Assembly (NCBI GenBank): GCA_944349335.1
Contig: CALVMW010000002.1
Coordinates: 62,001-126,000, forward strand
DNA from: an uncultured Bacilli bacterium
GTDB taxonomy: Bacteria > Bacillota_I > Bacilli_A > RFN20 > CAG-288
DNA length: 64,000 nucleotides
Reading direction: 5' to 3'
Shown piece after piece: positions 35,554 to 44,373 of the stretch. The stretch's first letter is position 1, and each line of letters opens with the position of its first letter. The position numbers were made by a program, and so were the translations under genes. Under the pieces are notes generated by a model. It was not told the DNA's origin, searched no databases, and saw nothing but the letters and a program-made list of their open reading frames with translations.

Positions 35554-37863
35554 ATGGAAGAAAGTCAATTAATTTTTGAAATTAACGCTATCATCGATAG
35601 GTATCGCACTTATTTAAAAAGTGAAGAGCTAAATTCAACTTTTTCTTATCCTGAATTTTTAGCTAAAGATGAAGATGAAGAGAACTTTTATCATGCCCAT
35701 CTTGATGAGTTTGAAAGATTTGATCATAGTGGATATTCCATTTCTTTATTACCGATCAAAGACCTTAGGCGCGCTTTTTTTGATTTAGATAAAGGGTCAG
35801 TTATTGATGAAGAAATGCTTTTAGCTATCGCTGATCTACTTTCATCAGTTGAAAGTATAAAAGAGAGTTTTAAGGATAAAAACGATTATTTTTATTTAGA
35901 TAATATCTATTATTCAATTATAACTATACCCTATTTAAAAGATAAAATTTTATCTTCTATCGACACCGATTTCTCAATCAAAGATGAAGCTAGTGCTAAA
36001 CTCTATCAAATAAGAAAAGAGTTATTCAATCTTGAAAAAGCTCTTTCTAATTCTTTAGCTCGTTATAAGGAGATCTATAAATCTTATTTAAGTGAGAATT
36101 TTATTTCTTTTAAAGGAGGAGAAGAGACTCTTCCAATAAAAACTTCGATGAAGGGATATGTTAAAGGTATTGTTGTCTCTTCTTCTTCAACTGGTGAAAC
36201 TTCTTATATGATTCCTTATGAAGTGGTTGAATTAAAAAATAAAATCACTGCTTTAAGAAATGAGGAAAGTGAAGAGATTGCTCGTATATTAGCTGAATTA
36301 TCGAAATATTGTTTTAAAAATATCGATTCATTAAAAAAAGATTATGCCTTATTTAAAGAAGTTGATAGATTTTATGCAGCTTATAACTTTGGTAAAAGTT
36401 ATCAAGGAAGTTGCCCAAATAATCAAAATGGTGAATTAGTTTTAAAGTCATTAGTTCATCCATTGCTTAAAAGTGATAAGGTTATCGCTAATTCTTTAGT
36501 GTTAAAAGAAAAGAAAATTCTTTTAATTTCTGGTCCTAATGCTGGTGGTAAGTCTGTTTTTATTAAAGCTTTAGCTTTAGCAGTTATCATGGATAAATTA
36601 GGCTTGATGGTAGCAGCAATCGATGGGGGAAACATCCCTTATATTGACAAAGTCTACTTTTTAGGAGGGGATAATCAATCTGTTATTGATAATCTTTCAA
36701 CTTTTTCAGCACATATTGTTAAGATAAAAGAGATCACTGATAGCTGTACTCCCTTATCTTTAGTAATTATCGATGAAGTTGGTGAGGGAACTTCTCCTAA
36801 GGATGGAGAAGCTTTAGGTATTTCCTTACTTAAATATTTTGAAAGAGTAGGTTGTTATACACTTTTAACTTCTCATTTTGATGGTATGAAAGAATATGCT
36901 CTTGCGGATGAAAAAGTTTTATCTGCAGCGATGGAATTTGATATTAAGACATTAAAGCCGACATTTCATATTCTTTATGGTTCTTATGGTAAGTCTAATG
37001 GTCTTCTTCTAGCTGAAAATCTTGGACTAAAAGAAGAGATAATTCAAGATGCAATAGAATATCAGAAGAATCAAAAAGGATATGATATTGAAAAGATGTT
37101 AGAAGATATCTCTTTGAAAGAAAAAGAATTAGAATTAAAAGAAAAGAGTTTAATTAATCAAAAAAAGAATTTAGAGAATATTATTGAGAAGAGAAAAAGA
37201 GCGATTCAAGCTTTAGAAGAAGAAAGAAGGACTATTCATATTAAAGCTGAGAAAAAAATTGAAAGAATAGTTGCTAATAAATTAGAAGAGATTGATAAGA
37301 TATGGAAAGAAAGTCCTAAGAATTTAAATTATTCCGATATTTCTAAAGCGAAAGGCGAATTGAATAAAGTTATTAATAAAGAAGAAATAGAAGAAAAGAA
37401 GATTTCTCTTCCTTCACTTCAAGTTGGAGATTTGGTTTTAGATGAAGATAAAAGAAAAGCGACAGTAATAGAGATAAAGAAAGATGAAGTGACTTTATCT
37501 TTTGATGGCTTACGTTTTAAGAGAAAAATTGCAGGATTAGAAAAAGCTCCGAAGACAGCTTTAGATATTAAAAAGAAGCCTTATGTAGAGACAGTAAAAT
37601 TAAATATTTCTCCTTCACAAGGTTTAGAATTAAATATTATAGGTTTACATGTTGATGAAGCGATGAGAGAAGTCGTCTCCTTTTTAGATAATGCGCGTCT
37701 TCACAAGTTTAAAACAGTAAGAATTATTCATGGAGCTGGTACTTTTGCTCTTAAAAAAGCGGTTTGGGCTTATTTAGCTAAACATGGAGAATTTGTTAAA
37801 GAATATCGCTTTGGACAGCAAGGAGAAGGCGGTCTAGGAGCGACAGTTGTTATTTTAAAATGA
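35554..37863 (+). CDS. mutS2: MutS2 ATPase/endonuclease
   Basis: 769 residues. A MutS core without the mismatch-recognition domain, ATPase with Walker A ISGPNAGGKSV near 328, VIIDEVGEGTSP (Walker B) and TSHFDGMK; a coiled coil (about 510-590), and a C-terminal Smr domain (LNIIGLHVDEAM … IIHGAGTFALKKAV). In Firmicutes MutS2 acts on recombination intermediates and rescues collided ribosomes. The ATG has no ribosome site; TACAAT ends 8 nt upstream. First gene of an operon with uvrC, overlapping it as ATGA. Confidence 0.95.
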   Translation: MEESQLIFEINAIIDRYRTYLKSEELNSTFSYPEFLAKDEDEENFYHAHLDEFERFDHSGYSISLLPIKDLRRAFFDLDKGSVIDEEMLLAIADLLSSVESIKESFKDKNDYFYLDNIYYSIITIPYLKDKILSSIDTDFSIKDEASAKLYQIRKELFNLEKALSNSLARYKEIYKSYLSENFISFKGGEETLPIKTSMKGYVKGIVVSSSSTGETSYMIPYEVVELKNKITALRNEESEEIARILAELSKYCFKNIDSLKKDYALFKEVDRFYAAYNFGKSYQGSCPNNQNGELVLKSLVHPLLKSDKVIANSLVLKEKKILLISGPNAGGKSVFIKALALAVIMDKLGLMVAAIDGGNIPYIDKVYFLGGDNQSVIDNLSTFSAHIVKIKEITDSCTPLSLVIIDEVGEGTSPKDGEALGISLLKYFERVGCYTLLTSHFDGMKEYALADEKVLSAAMEFDIKTLKPTFHILYGSYGKSNGLLLAENLGLKEEIIQDAIEYQKNQKGYDIEKMLEDISLKEKELELKEKSLINQKKNLENIIEKRKRAIQALEEERRTIHIKAEKKIERIVANKLEEIDKIWKESPKNLNYSDISKAKGELNKVINKEEIEEKKISLPSLQVGDLVLDEDKRKATVIEIKKDEVTLSFDGLRFKRKIAGLEKAPKTALDIKKKPYVETVKLNISPSQGLELNIIGLHVDEAMREVVSFLDNARLHKFKTVRIIHGAGTFALKKAVWAYLAKHGEFVKEYRFGQQGEGGLGATVVILK

Positions 37864-39665
37864 CTTATTTAGATAATCCATTATTGACTAAAAAAATTGA
37901 CCTTTTGCCTGATAAACCTGGTTCATATCAGATGAAAGATAAAAATGGGACAATAATTTATGTTGGTAAAGCTAAGTCGTTAGTAAAAAGAGTTAAGCAA
38001 TACTTTACTCGTCCTCAGCAAGGCAAGGTTATGAGGATGGTAATGGAGATTAGAGATTTTGATATTATTGAGACAAGCAATGAAAAAGAAGCTCTTTTAT
38101 TAGAAATCTCTCTTATTCATAAATATTATCCTAAGTATAATATCCTTTTAATGGACGATAGGATGTATCCTTATATCTCTTTAAAAAAGAAAGGTGAGCC
38201 TTATCTAAAAATATCGCGTGATGATAAGGATAAAAATTATTATCACTTCGGTCCTTATCCTAATTCTTCTTCTGCTTATAAGATGATATCGCTTATCAAT
38301 AAATTATATCCTATAAGAAAATGTAAAACGCTTCAAAATAAACCGTGTATTTATTATTATATGAATCAGTGTTTAGCTCCGTGTGTGAATAAAATCACTG
38401 ATGAGCAAAACAACCAACTTATCAGTAATATTTCAAGATTTTTAAATGGTTACGATACTGATATCATCACTAAATTAAAAAAAGAGATGAATGATCTTAG
38501 TCAGAATCTTGAATTTGAAAAGGCTCAAGAGAAAAAAGAGCTAATCGATGTTATTAATAATGTGACAAACGGACAGAAAATAATGTTTTCTGATCATGTT
38601 GATAGAGATGTCGTTTCATATTCTATTCGTGATGGTTATATCGCTATCTTTTTCTTACTATATCGAAAAGGAACTTTATTAGGTAAGAAATATTATATTG
38701 AAGAAATTGAAGATGATATTGATGACCTTGTAGAAAATGTTATATTACAATTTTATGAGAATCATCCTAGACCGAAAGAGTTATTAGTTCCTAATAAACA
38801 ACTTTGTGAAATTTTAACTTCTTCTTTAGATATTATGGTCTATACTCCATCCCGTGGAAAAAAGAAAGATCTTCTTATTCTTGCTTTAGAAAATGCAAAA
38901 CAAACATTAGATACTCATTTTATGACAGCTCGTTTAGATGATGATGTTTTAAAGCTTTTAGAAGAATTACAAGAAAAACTTGATCTAGATAAGACACCAT
39001 TAGATATTGAACTATATGATAATTCTCATACTCAAGGTTTTGATTGTGTCTCAGCGATGGTTAAATATATAAATGGTGTTAAGGCTCCTTCTTTATATCG
39101 TAAATATAAAATTAGACAAGAAAATAGTCAGGATGATTTAGCCTCAATGAAGGAAGTATTGACAAGAAGATTTACAAGATTGATCGAAGATAAATTAAAA
39201 CTGCCTGATCTGATTATCGTTGATGGCGGTGCTAATCAAGTTAATGTTGCGATTGAAGTTAGAGATGAATTTTCTCTTCCTATTAAGATAGCTGGACTTG
39301 CTAAAAATGATCAACACGAAACTGATTCTTTAATAAATGGTGAAACAGGTGAAATAATCCCATTAGATAGACGCTCACCTTTATTTTTCCTATTGATGAG
39401 AATGCAGGATGAAGTGCATAGATATGCTATTTCTTTTCATAGGCATAATCGTGATAAAAGTCACTATAAAACTATTTATGATGATATAAAAGGGATCGGT
39501 AAGAAAAGAAAAGAAAAGATGTTGTTATTATATCCAACTATAGAATCATTAGAGACTGTGACTAAAGAGGAACTGATAAATATTTTACCTAGTCAAGCTA
39601 TCGATGAGGTTCTTCATAAGAGAGATGAGTTTTTTAAGATAAGAAAGGAAAATAATGATGGATGA
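37860..39665 (+). CDS. uvrC: Excinuclease ABC subunit C
   Basis: 601 residues. GIY-YIG nuclease at the N-terminus (GSYQMKDKNGTIIYVGKAKSLVKRVKQYF), Cys block CIYYYMNQCLAPC, UVR motif near 205, the RNase-H-like C-terminal nuclease (ELYDNSHTQGFDCVSAMV, LIIVDGGANQVN) and a final HhH domain (IKGIGKKRKEKMLLLYP). Makes both incisions in nucleotide excision repair with UvrA/UvrB. Complete length. Translation coupled to mutS2 by a four-base overlap; its end overlaps the next gene. Confidence 0.97.
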   Translation: MTYLDNPLLTKKIDLLPDKPGSYQMKDKNGTIIYVGKAKSLVKRVKQYFTRPQQGKVMRMVMEIRDFDIIETSNEKEALLLEISLIHKYYPKYNILLMDDRMYPYISLKKKGEPYLKISRDDKDKNYYHFGPYPNSSSAYKMISLINKLYPIRKCKTLQNKPCIYYYMNQCLAPCVNKITDEQNNQLISNISRFLNGYDTDIITKLKKEMNDLSQNLEFEKAQEKKELIDVINNVTNGQKIMFSDHVDRDVVSYSIRDGYIAIFFLLYRKGTLLGKKYYIEEIEDDIDDLVENVILQFYENHPRPKELLVPNKQLCEILTSSLDIMVYTPSRGKKKDLLILALENAKQTLDTHFMTARLDDDVLKLLEELQEKLDLDKTPLDIELYDNSHTQGFDCVSAMVKYINGVKAPSLYRKYKIRQENSQDDLASMKEVLTRRFTRLIEDKLKLPDLIIVDGGANQVNVAIEVRDEFSLPIKIAGLAKNDQHETDSLINGETGEIIPLDRRSPLFFLLMRMQDEVHRYAISFHRHNRDKSHYKTIYDDIKGIGKKRKEKMLLLYPTIESLETVTKEELINILPSQAIDEVLHKRDEFFKIRKENNDG

Positions 39666-40242
39666 GAATTTAAGAAAATTTAGAATCAAGGATTATCTTA
39701 CATTTATTATTATTCCTCTAGTTTTAGGATTGATGGCTTTAGATTCTTCTCAGTATTCATTGCTTGAAAAAGCATCATTATTAGAAAGAGTTGATGAAAA
39801 TATCTATCTCACATTAGCGAGTTTATTTACGATTGCGACAATTCTTCTGGTTTCGGTTACTTTTATTATCTCTATTTTATCTTTAATTGTTATCCGAATT
39901 TATAATTTTCGCCTTTTAGCTATAGTTCATCTAGTTTTGACTTCTTTATTTTTTGTAACTGAACTTCTTTATTTAATCTTTGCTATCATCGCTCAAGAAT
40001 TCACTCTTTTAAATATTATTCCTCCGATCATTATCTTTTTATTTTTGATTTTTATGATCGTCTATTTTATTTTCACTCAAAAATATTATGTTTACTTAAC
40101 TAAGGATAATAATAGTGAGAAGAACAATTTAACTTATAATCAAAAGAAAGAGAAGGTCATCCAACTTATTGAAACAAGATATAAAGAAGGTACGATAACA
40201 AAAGAAGAATATGATTCTCTTTTAGATGAATTAGATAAATAG
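39655..40242 (+). CDS. Four-helix membrane protein with C-terminal SHOCT-like motif
   Basis: 195 residues, four hydrophobic helices (about 14-32, 55-80, 86-110, 115-140) and a soluble tail ending KVIQLIETRYKEGTITKEEYDSLLDELDK. That tail is the short SHOCT pattern seen at the ends of many small membrane proteins and used for oligomerisation. An AAAGGAA site precedes ATG 39655, which lies inside the uvrC end. Likely co-transcribed with mutS2-uvrC; no functional link is evident. Confidence 0.65.
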   Translation: MMDENLRKFRIKDYLTFIIIPLVLGLMALDSSQYSLLEKASLLERVDENIYLTLASLFTIATILLVSVTFIISILSLIVIRIYNFRLLAIVHLVLTSLFFVTELLYLIFAIIAQEFTLLNIIPPIIIFLFLIFMIVYFIFTQKYYVYLTKDNNSEKNNLTYNQKKEKVIQLIETRYKEGTITKEEYDSLLDELDK

Positions 40243-40247
40243 CTTAT

Positions 40248-40276
40248 TTGACATAATGTCAAGTGTTTTTTATAAT
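40248..40276 (+). promoter_or_regulatory. Consensus promoter with embedded TetR operator
   Basis: TTGACA (40248-40253), 17-nt spacer, TATAAT (40271-40276): exact consensus. The -35 box is half of a perfect palindrome TTGACATAATGTCAA (40248-40262). Repressor bound there would exclude RNA polymerase. The adjacent gene encodes a TetR protein. Confidence 0.85.
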
Positions 40277-40301
40277 CACTGATGTCTATAGGTAGGTTGA
40301 T

Positions 40302-40925
40302 ATGTATTATCGTGCACGTACAAAAGAGCAAGTTGATGAAAGAAAAAAAGAAATAATCCTTGCTTTAGATGAGCTTTATATGAATAAGGAGTGGGATGAT
40401 ATCTTTTTGAAAGATATTGCTAATAACACTTCTATTTCAAGAACAGCAATTTACTCTTACTATAAGAGCAAAGAGGAAATTTTATTAGATTCTCTTTATT
40501 ATCATTTTATAGAATTAGATGACGGATTAGAGAAATATTTACCGAATATTAAAACTAAAGAAGAGGCTGTTAAAAAATTGACCTCACTATTAAAAAAGAA
40601 TATTAGTATTCTAAAAATTATGTCTTCTAATCTTGAAGTAGTGGAAAGAAATGTTCCTTTAGAGAACCTTATCATTTTGAAGAAAGAATTAAAGAGGTTT
40701 TATGATATTTTTTCTCAGATGCTAAGAAATATTTCTCCATCAATATCAGAAGAGAAACAACAAGCTATTTATCGCACATTTATCGCTTTATTATATGGCT
40801 TTTATCCTCTTTCTTATCCTATATCAGTGCAGAAAGAAGCGATGAAACAAGTTGGTTTTAATCTTAGTTCATCTATAGAAACAATGATAAGTGATTCATT
40901 AAATCTGCTCTTTGCAAGCCTTTGA
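40302..40925 (+). CDS. TetR-family transcriptional regulator
   Basis: 207 residues. HTH region IILALDELYMNKEWDDIFLKDIANNTSISRTAIYSYYKSKEEILLDSL at about 20-66; the C-terminal ~140 residues are the ligand/dimer domain (TetR_C-like, helical). GGTAGG lies before ATG 40302. The promoter carries a 15-bp palindrome overlapping -35, so it very probably represses itself. The following genes are a tRNA and pseudogene remnants, so its other targets are elsewhere or lost. Confidence 0.88.
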   Translation: MYYRARTKEQVDERKKEIILALDELYMNKEWDDIFLKDIANNTSISRTAIYSYYKSKEEILLDSLYYHFIELDDGLEKYLPNIKTKEEAVKKLTSLLKKNISILKIMSSNLEVVERNVPLENLIILKKELKRFYDIFSQMLRNISPSISEEKQQAIYRTFIALLYGFYPLSYPISVQKEAMKQVGFNLSSSIETMISDSLNLLFASL

Positions 40926-40936
40926 TTTAAAAACTA

Positions 40937-40965
40937 TTGCAAAGCTAACTTCAAAGTTATATAAT
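40937..40965 (+). promoter_or_regulatory. Promoter of tRNA-Pro
   Basis: TTGCAA (40937-40942), 17-nt spacer, TATAAT (40960-40965), 13 bases before the tRNA. It overlaps the end of the TetR stop region by only a few bases. Confidence 0.8.
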
Positions 40966-40978
40966 TTTAAGGCTTGAA

Positions 40979-41055
40979 CGGGACATAGCGCAGCTTGGTA
41001 GCGCACTTCCTTGGGGTGGAAGGGGTCATGAGTTCAAATCTCATTGTTCCGACCA
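40979..41055 (+). tRNA. tRNA-Pro (GGG)
   Basis: Acceptor CGGGACA/TGTTCCG (one G-T pair); D-arm GCGC…GCGC; anticodon stem CTTCC/GGAAG with loop TTGGGGT, anticodon GGG; T-arm TGAGTTCAAATCTCA; CCA encoded. Reads CCC/CCU. Confidence 0.93.
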
Positions 41056-41066
41056 TGAAAATAATT

Positions 41067-41096
41067 AGCCTGATCTTGATGGTCAGGCTTTTTTTA
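41067..41096 (+). terminator. Terminator of tRNA-Pro
   Basis: AGCCTGA (41067-41073) pairs with TCAGGCT (41083-41089), followed by seven Ts. Confidence 0.9.
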
Positions 41097-41171
41097 ATAC
41101 CTATATGATATAGTGTCGATTATTAAATACAATTTAATAGACACCGAGTTAGTTATAATAAAAAGGAAATT

Positions 41172-41430
41172 ATGAGAATACTTATACTTAAAAAGCCCGC
41201 ATGTAAATGGTACAAGTAATACAATTGCGTAAGCATTTAAAGGTTATTTATATTTTTACTGCATATAAGGATAATGTAGTTATGTGCGCTTTAGATGCTC
41301 ATTTTGATATTTTATTTCTTATCTTAATATGGAGGAGATAGGAAGAATTATGTCTAAAGGTGCTATTTATCCTTGCATGATAAAACCTCACTACCTTAAG
41401 GGAGCTTATAATTTAGGGGTGAATCTGTAA
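41172..41430 (+). pseudogene. Decayed flavodoxin-like NAD(P)H oxidoreductase
   Basis: After GGAAATT, an ATG opens MRILILKKP; a frameshift later the frame reads PHVNGTSNTIA. Together they match the FMN-binding start of NADPH-dependent reductases (MKILIINGSPH-NGTSN-IA). Further fragments (MSKGAIYPCMIKPHYLKGAYNLGVNL near 41,350-41,428) fit a C-terminal tail but are broken by stops. Region 41,097-41,457 contains no intact gene. Confidence 0.5.
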
Positions 41431-41457
41431 AAAGAAGATTTTAAATATGCAGAAATT

Positions 41458-41994
41458 CTAAAAATTTAAAGAATTGAGTATTTCCCCAGTTAAAAGATCA
41501 ATTATTTTAATTCCTTCTTCAGAGATAGTCATGTAAGAGTGATGATCATCTTTAGGGATTGAAATTGAACCGGGGTTAGCAAAGATTTTATTATCCTTTT
41601 TAAAGAGCTTTGATATATGAGTGTGACCTTGTAAAAATATATCTCCAAAATTATGAGGATGCTCATCAAATGAGAAAATATGGCCATGAGTGCAGAAGAT
41701 AGTTTTATTGAAAGCAAAGATAGATAAGCTGTCGTTGATTATAAAAGAAGAAACTGTTTGATCGACATGTGATTCACAGTTACCTTTGACAGCTAATATT
41801 GAATCAGCATAGTTATTTAATAATTCTACTACCTTTTTAGGAGCATAATCTTTAGGAGGATCATTTCTTGCTCCGTTATAATATAAATCACCTAAAAGAA
41901 TAATCTTATCTGGTTTATATTCTTCAATCTTTTCTTTAAATAAAGATGCGTAATAAATAGAACCATGGATATCACTACCTACAATAAATTTCAT
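41458..41994 (-). CDS. YfcE-family metallophosphoesterase
   Basis: 178 residues. Metal-binding motifs in order: GSDIHGS (D-x-H), LLGDLYYNG (GD), KGNCESH (GN-H), THGH and GHTHIS, then ANPGSISIP. A complete single-domain YfcE/MJ0936-type phosphodiesterase, Mn-dependent and cytoplasmic; substrate uncertain. ATG 41994 is preferred over the in-frame TTG at 42006 because GAGG lies upstream and the phosphoesterase starts there. The gene is tandem with a second member of the same family, whose stop is 8 bases upstream. Confidence 0.9.
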   Translation of the reverse strand: MKFIVGSDIHGSIYYASLFKEKIEEYKPDKIILLGDLYYNGARNDPPKDYAPKKVVELLNNYADSILAVKGNCESHVDQTVSSFIINDSLSIFAFNKTIFCTHGHIFSFDEHPHNFGDIFLQGHTHISKLFKKDNKIFANPGSISIPKDDHHSYMTISEEGIKIIDLLTGEILNSLNF

Positions 41995-42002
41995 TTTGTA
42001 CC

Positions 42003-42497
42003 TCAAAGGTCAATCTTATTGATGACATTTTTACTTTCTAAAGCGATGATCTCAATTTTTTCTTTTGTAAAACGAATAAAAGAAGAAGTTCCATCTCTAG
42101 GCCTTGATATTGAACCGGGATTAGCGATAATTCTTCCACCTGATATAGTTAATCTAGAACGATGAGTATGACCTAAGAATACGATGTCACTGATAACAGG
42201 GAGAGAATATTCATCATAGAGATGTCCGTGAGTTATCGCGACAAACTTACCATTGCAATAACTATAATTGATATTAGGAAGAGGAAAGTTAGCTTCTTCT
42301 TCAAAATTGTCATAAGCATCCATATTGCCCTTGCAGGCTACAATAAGTTGGGAAAGAGGATTTAATAATTTTAAAGATCTTGTTCCAATATCACCGGCAA
42401 TAAAAAGTTTCTCGTAATGTTCACTTTGAAAAATAGTGAGAATTTGTTCAAGTCTTTCAGTATCGTTATGAATATCACTTATTACCATCGCTTTCAT
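42003..42497 (-). CDS. YfcE-family metallophosphoesterase, second copy
   Basis: 164 residues: ISDIHND, IAGDIG, CKGNMD, ITHGH and GHTHRS, ending in ANPGSISRPRDG. The DIH, GD, GN, H and GHTH ligands are all present. It diverges strongly from the neighbouring 41458-41994 protein, so the pair is an old duplication with probably different substrates. No Shine-Dalgarno site; TAAAAT (42504-42509, minus strand) ends 6 nt before ATG 42497, although this DNA is also the end of the yolD-like gene, so read-through expression is possible too. Confidence 0.9.
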   Translation of the reverse strand: MKAMVISDIHNDTERLEQILTIFQSEHYEKLFIAGDIGTRSLKLLNPLSQLIVACKGNMDAYDNFEEEANFPLPNINYSYCNGKFVAITHGHLYDEYSLPVISDIVFLGHTHRSRLTISGGRIIANPGSISRPRDGTSSFIRFTKEKIEIIALESKNVINKIDL

Positions 42498-42501
42498 GCA
42501 A

Positions 42502-42825
42502 TTATTTTACCACATCAAAATCATAGATTAAAAAAGAAGGAATAGCTTTATGATCAAAAAAGAGAAATTCTTTTTTTAATAGATCAATTTTTCTAAACTT
42601 GAGAAAAAGGTATTGCATTTTAGAATCTAAATAGACTTTCACTTTTATCTTCATTCCCTTAGAAAGATAGGTTATTTTTCTATCAAGGTGATTTTTTTCA
42701 TCTTCACATAGTAGAGGTTCATCCTCAATTTCTTCTTGTTCAAGCTTAAAATCAAAATATTCTTCTTTTTCAGGTAAAGATTTAAATGGAGCCCATTTAA
42801 TCATTCCTCTATCGATCAAAGTCAT
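42502..42825 (-). CDS. YolD-like protein
   Basis: 107 residues. RGMIKWAPFKSLPEKEEYF near the N-terminus is the YolD signature; a beta-rich YolD domain follows (YLSKGMKIKVKVYLDSKMQYLFLKFRKIDLLKKEFLFFDH). YolD-like proteins sit beside Y-family polymerases (UvrX/YqjW type) and are thought to act with them in DNA damage tolerance. The ATG overlaps the polymerase stop by four bases. No LexA box seen upstream of the pair. Confidence 0.88.
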   Translation of the reverse strand: MTLIDRGMIKWAPFKSLPEKEEYFDFKLEQEEIEDEPLLCEDEKNHLDRKITYLSKGMKIKVKVYLDSKMQYLFLKFRKIDLLKKEFLFFDHKAIPSFLIYDFDVVK

Positions 42826-44078
42826 GCTTTATGCCCTCCAATCTGTTCTTTTCTTCTTAATGCTGTCGCTCCTTCTTCTAAATAAGAGAGCCTTATAGCT
42901 TTATTATGATATTTATTATTAATTTTCATCATCGTTTTTTCTAAAAGAATATCTTTTTCATTGTCTTCTTCAAAAAGGGAAGACTGATATTCTCCCTCTA
43001 CTAATTTAAAAGCTAATAAAAATATTTGTCTTATTAAGATGTCGTCAGGTAAATTTAAATAATTTTCGACTTTTTTTCTCATCGTAAAAGAATTAGAGGT
43101 CGGCGTAAAGAAAGTGAGTTCTTTTTTTAATTCTTTACTATCTTTAGTAATCAAAAATATTGTGAATGCCAAAAGTCTTTTATTCATCTTTTTTAAACGA
43201 ATAGCTAATTCATCGACCATTGAAAGAATGTTGAGCATAGTTTTATTTTTATCAGCATCATAAAAGAGAGTCTGACCAACTGAAATATTTTTTGAAGAAG
43301 AATCAACTTTATTATTGATTATCGCTTTATCGATACCATAAGCATGTAAGAATAGTTCATCTCCTTTAACTCCAAATTCTTTATGGAGTATTTGAGGATT
43401 TAACATCGCAATATCTTTAATAGTTTTAACGCCTAATTTATTTAATCTTAAAGCCATTCTTTCACCTATTCCCCAGACTTTAGTTAAATTTTCAATCGGC
43501 CAAAGTTTACTAGTTATATCTTTTTCACTCCATTGGGCAATAAAATTTTTCTTCTTTTTAGCTTCTAAATCCATGCATACTTTCGCCATAAAAATATTGT
43601 CGCCTATACCTGCACAAACAGTAAGTTTTGTTTTACTTTTTACTTCATCAACTATCTTTTTAACATATTCGTAGGCAGTAGTTTTATATAGATTTATGCT
43701 GTCTGTTATATCTAAAAAGGCTTCATCTATCGAATAAATATGAATATCCTTATCTGCAGTATAATTTCTAAAAATAGAATAAACTTCAAAAGATTTTTCG
43801 ATATATAAGTGCATTCTTGGCATCGCATAGATAATATTAGGTATACTTGTATCTAATTCATATAAACGCAGTCTATTAGGAACACCTAAACTTTTTAAAT
43901 AGGGTGAGACAGCTAAAATAATAGTGCCTTTTCCTCTTGTTTCATCACAGACAACAAGAGGAGTTGTAAAGGGATCTAAATTTCTTTCTACACATTCACA
44001 AGAGGCGTAGAAAGATTTTAAATCGATGGCTACTATCGTTCTTTTTTGATAATCTCTATATAATTCATCCATAAGCAT
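42822..44078 (-). CDS. Y-family DNA polymerase (UvrX/ImpB type)
   Basis: 418 residues from ATG 44078. IVAIDLKSFYASCECVER carries the first metal-binding Asp and steric gate (SFYAS), IYSIDEAFLDITDS the SIDE motif, TVCAGIGDNIFMAKV the palm end and VWGIGERMALRLNKLGV the HhH. The long C-terminal little-finger/UvrX region (about 240-418) is normal for the group. Performs error-prone bypass of DNA lesions. An upstream ATG (44120) is possible; I prefer 44078 because TATACT (44085-44090, minus strand) lies 6 nt before it, suggesting a leaderless start. Cotranscribed with the YolD-like gene. Confidence 0.88.
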   Translation of the reverse strand: MLMDELYRDYQKRTIVAIDLKSFYASCECVERNLDPFTTPLVVCDETRGKGTIILAVSPYLKSLGVPNRLRLYELDTSIPNIIYAMPRMHLYIEKSFEVYSIFRNYTADKDIHIYSIDEAFLDITDSINLYKTTAYEYVKKIVDEVKSKTKLTVCAGIGDNIFMAKVCMDLEAKKKKNFIAQWSEKDITSKLWPIENLTKVWGIGERMALRLNKLGVKTIKDIAMLNPQILHKEFGVKGDELFLHAYGIDKAIINNKVDSSSKNISVGQTLFYDADKNKTMLNILSMVDELAIRLKKMNKRLLAFTIFLITKDSKELKKELTFFTPTSNSFTMRKKVENYLNLPDDILIRQIFLLAFKLVEGEYQSSLFEEDNEKDILLEKTMMKINNKYHNKAIRLSYLEEGATALRRKEQIGGHKA

Positions 44079-44318
44079 GATTAAAGTATAACAAGAAGAA
44101 ATGGGTAAAAAACTTCTCATAGTTTATATAGAAATAGAAGTTTTAATTATAAGAAAAAGTTGTTTTTAATCGACAAACATTGTGTGATTTAATTTTATAA
44201 AAAAATATTTTGTTAGTTCGGAAATTAGATTTATTGCAATTTATTTTTATAACAATATTGGATAAGTCTATTTTTTATTTAAAGATTAAAAAAACAAACT
44301 TTTAATGTTAGATATCTC

Positions 44319-44347
44319 TTGTAGAAAAAAAGATTTTCGATGATAAT
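44319..44347 (+). promoter_or_regulatory. Probable promoter of pepF
   Basis: TTGTAG (44319-44324), 17-nt spacer, GATAAT (44342-44347), then AAGGAGG and the pepF ATG at 44374. Confidence 0.65.
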
Positions 44348-44373
44348 ATTAGAATGAAGAAGGAGGAAAAATT

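Noticed and set aside
44079-44120. LexA/SOS box before the Y-family polymerase
   Set aside because: No CGAAC…GTTCG-type motif is visible upstream.
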